A stretch of 64,000 bases of DNA from RGIG8748 sp045646525 (GTDB lineage: Bacteria; Bacillota; Clostridia; UMGS1810): NCBI GenBank assembly GCA_045646525.1, contig JAZRKX010000032.1, positions 1 to 64,000 of the forward strand, written 5' to 3'. A model generated the notes under the pieces. That model was not told where the DNA came from and did no database searches. It saw nothing but the letters and a program-made list of their open reading frames with translations. Below, piece by piece: positions 26,900 to 34,656 of this stretch. Both the position numbers and the translations under genes were made by a program. The stretch's first letter is position 1. The number at the start of each line of letters is the position of its first letter.

Positions 26900-28707
26900 C
26901 AAACCTTAAAATAGGAAAAATATTAAATAAAACCATAATACTGATTGTTACTTGGGCACTTCTTTGCAGTGTATCAGTTTCGGCGGCGGTTACTCTGGAC
27001 GCAGATGTAACCAAAGATGATGCTACCTTAACCGTAAGCTGCGGCGATGCCTTTGCAGGAAAGAATGTAGTGGTACAGGTTTTCGAACCCACAGCAAGCG
27101 TAGAGGATTTGCTTGGAGACGGAAACTATAACGAAGATGATGCCGACATTATAAAAGGCTCTCTCGTATGTGTATATCACGGCAAGTTAAATGCAAACGG
27201 TGAAGTCAGCTTCACCGTTGCACCCACAGGCCCCAAGGGCGTGTACGGAGTTCGTATAAGTGTTAAGAGCATATACGAGCCCATAGATACAGAATTCGTA
27301 TTTTCTACCGATTATGATGCACAGCAGATTATAGATAAGCTCATGCTTAAGCTTGATGCCGCCTCTGTAGCTGATGCACTCAAAAAGGACACCGAGGCAA
27401 ACGATAGGGTATATCAGCCTTATCAGATACTTAAGGTGGCAGAAAGCAAATACTATAATGAATATGACAAATTGGGCGATGTTAAGGCATCGGTACACTC
27501 CAATATTGCAGCCAACTTCAAAACAGCCGGAGTTGAAGCACCTTCGGATTTTGTAACTCTCTTTGAAGAGGCTGTTGCAGTAGAGACCGTAAATGTCAAG
27601 ACAGGCGATGACCTTAAGAACTATATCGAAAAAAATGCCGATATATTGGGTCTTAGCGCAAGAAACGAGTACAATAATGTATACTCCAATCCCAAGCGTT
27701 TTACAGAGGACAACAAGACCGCTCTTATAGCTACAATGGAAGCTGCACCTTTAACAGGTAAGACTCCCAAGGATGTAGCGGATAAGTTTTGTGAGGAAAT
27801 CCTTGTAAACATTCTTCCCGCTAAGGAGGAAGCACCCGGTGTTGTAGACAGCTTCATACTCGAATTTGATACAACATTAGAGACAAACGGTGCAGACATG
27901 ACTGCATACAAGGCATTGAAAAAACCTCTTGATATATGCGGAGATATAGTAGCTTTTGCGCCTTTTGCTACCATAAAGGACTTTGCAGATGCTATAAACG
28001 CATCTCTTCCCAAGGATGGCGAAGAGGAAGAAACCATTACACCCTCCAAACCTACAGGCGATACCACAGGTGTTAAGTCCGAAGGCACAGGCGGTGGCGG
28101 TGGCGGCACTTCCTACACACCCAAGGATGAAGTGGTAGAAGAGCCCAAGGCAGACGAGACCGAAACTGTATTTAACGATGTGGCGGATTCTCATTGGGCA
28201 TACGAAGCTGTAACCGAACTTTATGCACAGGGCATAGTATCGGGTAAGGGTAACGGCAACTTCGCACCAAACGATATGGTTAAGAGAGAAGAATTCGTAA
28301 AGATGCTCTCCGGCATCCTATCCCTTACAGACGATGGCGGTGAAAACCCCGCATTTTCCGATGTAACAGGCAGCGAATGGTTTGCTCCCTATGTGTATGC
28401 CGCATATAAGAACGGCATAGTAAACGGTGTAGGCGATGCCTTTGGCGTAGGACAGAGTATTACCCGTGAGGATATGGCTGTTCTTTGCGCAAGAGCTATC
28501 GACTTTGAGGGTGTAACCCTTGATGCAGTAAGAGACGGCATGAGCTTTACGGACTCCATAAGCGCTTATGCGCAGGATGCTGTAGAAAAGCTCTGGAATG
28601 CAGGTCTTGTAAACGGCAAGAGCGAAACAGAATTTGCACCCAAGGCTACTGCTACAAGAGCAGAAGCTGCAAAGATGCTCTATGAAGTATTAAAAGCTAT
28701 AAGATAA
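26896..28707 (+). CDS. Secreted SLH-anchored protein with Ig-like start
   Basis: This 603-residue protein has a signal peptide (1-30), an Ig-like domain (about 31-135), a helical middle (about 150-380), a Thr/Gly-rich linker containing GGGGGTSYTPKDE, and three C-terminal S-layer-homology domains (about 427-603; motifs VFNDVADSHWAYEAVTELY, FSDVTGSEWFAPYVYAAYK, FTDSISAYAQDAVEKLW). SLH domains bind pyruvylated secondary cell-wall polymer, so the protein is displayed on the surface. Its start overlaps the binding-protein gene, implying that it belongs to the uptake system, perhaps as a glycan-holding scaffold. Confidence 0.82.
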   Translation: MTNLKIGKILNKTIILIVTWALLCSVSVSAAVTLDADVTKDDATLTVSCGDAFAGKNVVVQVFEPTASVEDLLGDGNYNEDDADIIKGSLVCVYHGKLNANGEVSFTVAPTGPKGVYGVRISVKSIYEPIDTEFVFSTDYDAQQIIDKLMLKLDAASVADALKKDTEANDRVYQPYQILKVAESKYYNEYDKLGDVKASVHSNIAANFKTAGVEAPSDFVTLFEEAVAVETVNVKTGDDLKNYIEKNADILGLSARNEYNNVYSNPKRFTEDNKTALIATMEAAPLTGKTPKDVADKFCEEILVNILPAKEEAPGVVDSFILEFDTTLETNGADMTAYKALKKPLDICGDIVAFAPFATIKDFADAINASLPKDGEEEETITPSKPTGDTTGVKSEGTGGGGGGTSYTPKDEVVEEPKADETETVFNDVADSHWAYEAVTELYAQGIVSGKGNGNFAPNDMVKREEFVKMLSGILSLTDDGGENPAFSDVTGSEWFAPYVYAAYKNGIVNGVGDAFGVGQSITREDMAVLCARAIDFEGVTLDAVRDGMSFTDSISAYAQDAVEKLWNAGLVNGKSETEFAPKATATRAEAAKMLYEVLKAIR

Positions 28708-28776
28708 GATATATTAATTTACGCCTGAGATATTTCAATATATAATTTGAAAAATTTATTAGGAGGCAAAATAATA

Positions 28777-31050
28777 ATGAAAAAATTAATTAGTTTATTA
28801 CTGGCAGTAATGCTTGTTATGAGCATGATGACATTTAATGTAATGGCTTCGACGGACACACCGGTAGTGCCTGTAAATGCTGAAGATGCTTATGAAGCAG
28901 GCACTGCTCTTCCGACAGGAAGCGTTAAAAACAACAGTGGTTATTCCTCGGAACACGAAAATGATGTTTTAGTTATCGCAGATACTCAGGATAGCAGTAA
29001 CAAAATATTCGAAATATATGGACAGAGTACAGATTATTACGAACAGGCTACCTTGGGTCTCACAGACGGTACAAACAACGGCTTTTACAAAAGTGCTGTA
29101 AACAAATTCACAGCAAAGATAAATCTTCCCACTGTAGAAGATGCCGATGCTATAACATCTGTTTTTGTTCCCAGACAGAAGGCATGGTCTGCAGACACAT
29201 CTCATGACACCTTTGGGGTTAAACTTCAAGCGGGAAAGGCTTACTGCTACAACAAGGAAATCTCTTCATGGACAGAATTTTACACAGGTATGCAGGAAAA
29301 TACATGGTACAGAATAGACGCTATTATGGATTGCCGTGAAACTATGGCAGACAAGAAAACATATATGAATGCTTTCATATATGATGCAGAAGGTAATTTT
29401 CTTGCTGAATCCGGATGGCACTATGCAAGCAGCTTATCGTCATATAGTGCGACAACTCCCTCTTTCCTGGGTGTAAACATTCAGGCCTATAATTATGATT
29501 TTGGAAAAAAGGTTCTTGTAAATGAATTTGATGCATACAAAGTTGAAAATCTTCCCACATATACACTTGGAACTGTAGGTCTTATCAATAAGTATATCAG
29601 CGTAGGTGACAGAACGGCATTCAGAGATGTTGGTGAATATTTTAACCTTTCCAACGATGAAAATGCATTGATTTCCGAAACCAGCGCAAATAAAGTTGCA
29701 CGCATAGAAATGGATATGCGTTATATGAATACCAATAACTTTAAGTATTTCCCTTATGATATTTTTGGCTTTTCATCAGGAAAAGGCGGTAAGGGTTCCG
29801 GTACTCAGCCTTTTGATGCTACTGCAATAATCGCTGACAAAGGTCTTGTTGTAAGATCATACAATGGTACAAAATATGATACGGCAGTTACTCTTTCCAA
29901 CGATGCTACAAACTTTGCTACTTCAACTAATACCTGGTACAGATTTGTATGGGATGTTGATTTCACAAATTATTCCACCCCGGTTGCTATGTTCTATTTG
30001 AAAGACCAGGCAAATAACATTCTTGTTCAGACCAAAGAACCTTATGCTATAAAACCAATGATGTTCGATGAAAGCGGTCGTACAATCATTCTCTATTGCG
30101 GTAGTACACAGCATTCTGCAGCACAGGACAGAACAATCCACATGGACAATACAAACATATATACTGCTGCCTCTTTTTCAGACCTTTCAGATGTAAAGAA
30201 GAGAACTGTAATTGTGGAGGAAAGTTTTGATGTATTCAATAATCCTCTCTACAATGTAGGTGCAACCGACGAAGATGGTAATCCTATTATCTATAATAAC
30301 ATTGCCGGCATACATCAAGGTCTTGAATATGTATCTCAGTATGCAAACACAAGTGCAGTAATTGCTGAAGAGAACAGACAACTTGTAAACGGAACTGTTC
30401 TTACAAGCACAGCACCCATCGAACTTCAGTACACATATTCAAATCCTGTTCCTGTTTCAAAGCTCACTACAGACAACATTGAGTTATATGCAGACGGTAA
30501 CAAGATGACAACAGGATATTCCATAATTTTCGGAACTGTTACCAATGGTAACACATCTAATTTCAGTGTAAAATTAACAGGACTTGACTGGGGAACAGAT
30601 TATAAATTGACAATAAAAAAAGGTCTTACTGACTATAATAGCGGTCTTTCCGGCGGTATTTCTGCAGAATCCGCTCTTTACAAGGACCTTAATTTCTCGG
30701 TTAAGTCTATAGTTCCTAAGTGTACTGTAGATGGATTTATATTTGATAATAGCGATAAGGTATATTCTGAAACTACACTTACAAAAGATGATGTTATTAA
30801 AGGCAGTGTAACAGTTACAAACAAAGAAGACAGTGATGCAACTTGCTACGGAATACTTGCAATCTATGATGGCAAAAAGTTAGTTGCTGCAAAGAAAACA
30901 GAACTTATTACTGTTGCCGGCGGAAAAACAGAAACCAAAACCACTGAGGAATATACTGCAGAAAAAGATGGTTTAACAGCAAAGCTCTTTGTATGGAATA
31001 ACTTTGAATTAATGACACCTTGGAGAAAACCCATTCTTTTAGGTGAATAA
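28777..31050 (+). CDS. Large secreted beta-rich protein, probably carbohydrate-binding
   Basis: This 757-residue exported protein has a signal peptide (1-25). It appears to hold two similar lectin-like (concanavalin-type) segments, judged by the recurrence of ENTWYRIDAIMD and TNTWYRFVWDVDF with 'EFDAYKVENLP'-like ends. An SbsA-type Ig-like domain follows (about 550-640), and then a C-terminal domain ending in VWNNFELMTPWRKPI. The last domain is shared with the gene at 33274. No catalytic motif is seen, so glycan binding is an inference. AGGAGG ten bases upstream decides the ATG at 28777. There is no SLH domain. Confidence 0.7.
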   Translation: MKKLISLLLAVMLVMSMMTFNVMASTDTPVVPVNAEDAYEAGTALPTGSVKNNSGYSSEHENDVLVIADTQDSSNKIFEIYGQSTDYYEQATLGLTDGTNNGFYKSAVNKFTAKINLPTVEDADAITSVFVPRQKAWSADTSHDTFGVKLQAGKAYCYNKEISSWTEFYTGMQENTWYRIDAIMDCRETMADKKTYMNAFIYDAEGNFLAESGWHYASSLSSYSATTPSFLGVNIQAYNYDFGKKVLVNEFDAYKVENLPTYTLGTVGLINKYISVGDRTAFRDVGEYFNLSNDENALISETSANKVARIEMDMRYMNTNNFKYFPYDIFGFSSGKGGKGSGTQPFDATAIIADKGLVVRSYNGTKYDTAVTLSNDATNFATSTNTWYRFVWDVDFTNYSTPVAMFYLKDQANNILVQTKEPYAIKPMMFDESGRTIILYCGSTQHSAAQDRTIHMDNTNIYTAASFSDLSDVKKRTVIVEESFDVFNNPLYNVGATDEDGNPIIYNNIAGIHQGLEYVSQYANTSAVIAEENRQLVNGTVLTSTAPIELQYTYSNPVPVSKLTTDNIELYADGNKMTTGYSIIFGTVTNGNTSNFSVKLTGLDWGTDYKLTIKKGLTDYNSGLSGGISAESALYKDLNFSVKSIVPKCTVDGFIFDNSDKVYSETTLTKDDVIKGSVTVTNKEDSDATCYGILAIYDGKKLVAAKKTELITVAGGKTETKTTEEYTAEKDGLTAKLFVWNNFELMTPWRKPILLGE

Positions 31051-31069
31051 TACCAATAGGAGAAAGCAC

Positions 31070-33163
31070 ATGATACGAGGATTACGACGCTTTTTGCTGA
31101 TGTTGCTTATGCTTATTGCATTTTCAATTACGGCAAATGCGCAGTCTGAATATGGAGTAAAAGAATTAACCGTAAGGTTAAATAACATCGGTGCAACAGC
31201 TAACATAGAGATTAAGGGGACTCCCGGTTCCCTTATCTCTGTGGAGCTTTTGAGACCTGATACTGATGTCGGTCAGGTATATACGGAAAATGATTTGATG
31301 GATGTATTTGCCGGTCTTGATATGTTGGAAATCTCTCAAAACGGAACAGTTGTATATTCCTATGTATCCGACGAGGAAAATGGTATATACACATTTCGTG
31401 TATCGGGAGAGGTAGATACAGTAAGCTACACAACGGAAGATAACACTCTTGGGCATAATGAGCCCGATGTATTCTTTGCAGAGATGTGGTCGAACTCATA
31501 CAGCTCTGTTACAGCCGAGCACCTTCAGGGAGCTGTGTGGCTCACGGCTAGCATGCTAAACGGCGATTTTACAAGCAGAGCTCAGCAAATAAAAGCTCTT
31601 ATGGACAAACGAGAGCCGGGTAGACGATATCTGTATATACATACAGATATATGTCAGGATATGCTGGAAGCAGGAGACGAGTTCCTCTGGCAGCCGGAGG
31701 CTGTGGAATCTGTAGCGATGCTTCTTGACAGATTCTTTAGCGTGTACTATGAGCTCGGTGGCGAGTTGGATGCTATCTATACCGACAACGAGGGCAGTAT
31801 GGATACATGGATGGTACGAAAAGTGCCGGAGGGTAGTGATAAAACATTACATGAAATAATTAGAAGCAACTTAAACAACATAACCTCCGACCCGTTTTAT
31901 GCCGACTATATCCGTCCTCAGCTTGCCCAGCGTGGATATGAATTCAATACAACACAAGTATTTCCCAATACTTCAGAAATTAATGAGTTGTACGCTTCGG
32001 GTCATTATACAAGTAATACACCGCCTTACCTCATATTCTGTGCCGTAATGGATAATTATAAGAATGAATGTCTTACCAAAGCTATATATGAGCCTGCAAA
32101 AAAATACTTCCCCGAGGTATATTATACAAACTATAGCTCCAGAGACATGGTAGCTGCTGATTACTCGGGAACTACGCATAAGTACGAACTCGGCGGCGAC
32201 CGCTATAAGGCAGGTACACATTCGTGCCCTGTACTATATCAGTCCAATGCAGGCTCACCTTATCTTGAGGTAAAAAGTCTTGCAGGTGCTATGCGTTCAC
32301 AAATGCTTTCTACTGCAGGCGGCAAGATACTACCCTGGGTTGCATCAAACACATATCATACAAAAGATTTTTATTACATAAATGACGATAAGCCGTATTG
32401 GTATGAATATCTCTTCCATATTGCTCTTTGCAATCCTGATGCGTTGCTTTTCTACGGACCAAGGTATTATCCTTGGGATTCCGAAGAAGATGTTAACGGC
32501 AATATAGACGGTATGACAAAGGGGCTCAGTGAATTCAATACCTACGCAGTAAAAACCGATGCTAAGACCCTCGTAGAAAACAGCATAAACACTACAGATT
32601 TCATGGTTTCGGGTATGTATACAAACGGCAGAAACCTCTGGCGTATTACCCCCGACAATACCAAGATATCTGTAAAGGATTTCTTAAAATCCGATAATGG
32701 CAACCCCACATTCTATGTAAGCGGTCAGACAGTTACTTTCCCCGGCGGAAAGATACTCGATAATGTATATTCCGAATACGGCTATTGGGTAGAAACCGAT
32801 GCAGGAGAGGAGCCCACCATAACCTATGATGAGGTTTCTGATACATGCACCATCACATACCGCTACTACGATGAGCATGGTATTGAGCTTCCCGAAGATA
32901 CTACATGGGATAAAGTCTATACCGTAGCCATCCATGCAGACGGTCTCCTTGAAAATGTAGAAGGCATGGAGATGAATGTTGCCAAGTATCAGGATAGCCG
33001 ACTCGTAAGCGTAGAGCCGCTTAAATCAGATATATGGACAGGTAAAAAGAGTCGCCTTGTTTCCTTTAATATAAAGGATAAGACAGATTCCAAGCTTCTC
33101 ACATGGGAAAGCATGGAATCCCTTACACCTCTTATGCCTGCACTTCCATGGAACTATAAATAA
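31070..33163 (+). CDS. Secreted putative glycoside hydrolase, paralogue A of an unassigned family
   Basis: This 697-residue protein has a signal peptide (1-25), an N-terminal Ig-like domain (about 28-120) related to that of the 26896 protein, and a large domain (about 130-640). The large domain is paralogous to the genes at 37497 and 40051. Shared blocks are a beta-strand with acidic residues (AIYTDNEGSMDTW, Asp239 and Glu241), a tyrosine-rich LPWVASNTYHTKDFYY segment, YEYLFHIALCNPDALLFYG, and a C-terminal FMVSGMYTNGRNLWRITPD. The layout suggests a TIM-barrel hydrolase with a trailing beta domain, but I recognise no GH family. AGGAGA six bases upstream supports the ATG at 31070. There is no SLH domain. 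Confidence 0.65.
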   Translation: MIRGLRRFLLMLLMLIAFSITANAQSEYGVKELTVRLNNIGATANIEIKGTPGSLISVELLRPDTDVGQVYTENDLMDVFAGLDMLEISQNGTVVYSYVSDEENGIYTFRVSGEVDTVSYTTEDNTLGHNEPDVFFAEMWSNSYSSVTAEHLQGAVWLTASMLNGDFTSRAQQIKALMDKREPGRRYLYIHTDICQDMLEAGDEFLWQPEAVESVAMLLDRFFSVYYELGGELDAIYTDNEGSMDTWMVRKVPEGSDKTLHEIIRSNLNNITSDPFYADYIRPQLAQRGYEFNTTQVFPNTSEINELYASGHYTSNTPPYLIFCAVMDNYKNECLTKAIYEPAKKYFPEVYYTNYSSRDMVAADYSGTTHKYELGGDRYKAGTHSCPVLYQSNAGSPYLEVKSLAGAMRSQMLSTAGGKILPWVASNTYHTKDFYYINDDKPYWYEYLFHIALCNPDALLFYGPRYYPWDSEEDVNGNIDGMTKGLSEFNTYAVKTDAKTLVENSINTTDFMVSGMYTNGRNLWRITPDNTKISVKDFLKSDNGNPTFYVSGQTVTFPGGKILDNVYSEYGYWVETDAGEEPTITYDEVSDTCTITYRYYDEHGIELPEDTTWDKVYTVAIHADGLLENVEGMEMNVAKYQDSRLVSVEPLKSDIWTGKKSRLVSFNIKDKTDSKLLTWESMESLTPLMPALPWNYK

Positions 33164-33192
33164 TATCAAAACAATTCCCAATCCTCCGGCAT

Positions 33193-33220
33193 CCTCCTCT
33201 GCAGTTAAGCGTGGAGGAGG
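33193..33220 (+). other. Intercistronic hairpin without T run
   Basis: CCTCCTC (33193-33199) pairs with GAGGAGG (33214-33220) around a 14-base loop, between two genes of the same direction. It lacks a T run, so it is more likely an mRNA processing or stability element than a terminator. Confidence 0.45.
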
Positions 33221-33273
33221 GAGCCGAAAACTATGTTACGAATAACTCATAAAATGGAGTTGATTAAAAAAAT

Positions 33274-34653
33274 ATGAAAAAAAGATTTTTATTATTACTT
33301 ACAGCACTTTTTGTGCTCGTAGCTTCAACAATGTCTGTTCAGGCAGATGTTACGATTAAGCAATACCTCAAGACTATCACCGGTGAAGACTTCTATGGTA
33401 AGGATATACCTACTAATAGCAGTAAAAATAAAGGCTCTTTGGCACAAACTACTACATCAGATGTAACTGTTGTTGATGATGGCAGCGGTGATTACGTCTT
33501 TAGATTTACAGGAGTAGGAACAGCGAGACAGGATATTGTCTTAATTACATACAACGATGAAAAGGCGGTAAACAAGGAATTCTATGTTGCCCCGTATCAG
33601 ATATACACAGCCCGTATAAAGCTTTCATCTGTAGATAGTGAACTTAGACTTTTTGTTTATGACAACAATTTTGCAAATGATCTTAAAGCCACATCTGACA
33701 CATCGGGTGTATACATAAATGGTGGCGGTGCTTACTATGTAGATGCACAGTCTAATTCAAGAGTGCCATTTGCAGAACCGGGAACCATTAAAGCAAATAA
33801 GTGGTATACAGTAAGGACTGTATATGATATATCTGTAAATAAGCAGATTGTGATGTCCGCCGAGATTTACGATGAAAACAATGCATTGGTTGCTTTTTCT
33901 CCCATGCAAAATGTAAGTACGCTTTCTCAGTATAAGACAGGTGGCTATTTCCGCAACAACATTGTAGCTACAGGGTTTGAAGATGGAGATTATGCACTTA
34001 TTGATGATATATCAATGTATTACATGTCCGAACTTCCTGTTTTGTCATGCAACAACGCTGAATATGATAATATCAGCCGGAAAGTAACGTTCACCTTTGC
34101 AGAGCCGATAGACACCAATATAATATCTGCTTCAAATGTACGTGTCATTCCAGATAATAGTTCCCTTGATGCTACAGGAAAATACTCAGTAAGCATAACG
34201 GATGATAAGGTTGTTGTAGATACAAATTTACTTCCATACGACGAAAAGTTTACTGTTCAGATTGGCAGCTATGCTATGGAGTCAGCTTGCGAATGTAAAA
34301 TTACAACGCCCGAAGACCCATTTGAAAAAGCAGTAACAAATGTTACCTTTGAAGCGGCAGACGGTGAGGCTATTGCCGCAGGCGACAACGTGGTAACTAC
34401 CGTATCGCTTGAAAATAATTCCAACACAGGCAGAGACTATATGCTCCTTGTTACAAGCTGGAATTCAAAGAATGAGTGTGTAGCTATCCGCAATGTTGCA
34501 GGCTATATAGATATAGGGGCAGACCCCGTAATTAAGTTGCCAGCAGTACCTTTCGAGGATGCAGGAAGTATAATCCGTGTATCACTTTTAGATAACTGGT
34601 ACAACATGACACCTGTAGGCGATGTTGTTACATTTGAGTTAGGAGGGAAATAA
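33274..34653 (+). CDS. Secreted beta-rich protein, shorter relative of the 28777 protein
   Basis: This 459-residue exported protein has a signal peptide (1-24), one lectin-like domain (about 30-255, with KANKWYTVRTVYDISV and LIDDISMYYMSELP), an SbsA-type Ig-like domain (about 260-350) and a C-terminal domain (about 355-459) ending LLDNWYNMTPVGDVVTF. The layout is that of the 28777 protein with one lectin-like unit fewer. It probably binds glycan at the surface, but has no anchor of its own. The ribosome site is weak. The next gene starts four bases after its stop. Confidence 0.68.
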   Translation: MKKRFLLLLTALFVLVASTMSVQADVTIKQYLKTITGEDFYGKDIPTNSSKNKGSLAQTTTSDVTVVDDGSGDYVFRFTGVGTARQDIVLITYNDEKAVNKEFYVAPYQIYTARIKLSSVDSELRLFVYDNNFANDLKATSDTSGVYINGGGAYYVDAQSNSRVPFAEPGTIKANKWYTVRTVYDISVNKQIVMSAEIYDENNALVAFSPMQNVSTLSQYKTGGYFRNNIVATGFEDGDYALIDDISMYYMSELPVLSCNNAEYDNISRKVTFTFAEPIDTNIISASNVRVIPDNSSLDATGKYSVSITDDKVVVDTNLLPYDEKFTVQIGSYAMESACECKITTPEDPFEKAVTNVTFEAADGEAIAAGDNVVTTVSLENNSNTGRDYMLLVTSWNSKNECVAIRNVAGYIDIGADPVIKLPAVPFEDAGSIIRVSLLDNWYNMTPVGDVVTFELGGK

Positions 34654-34656
34654 GCC

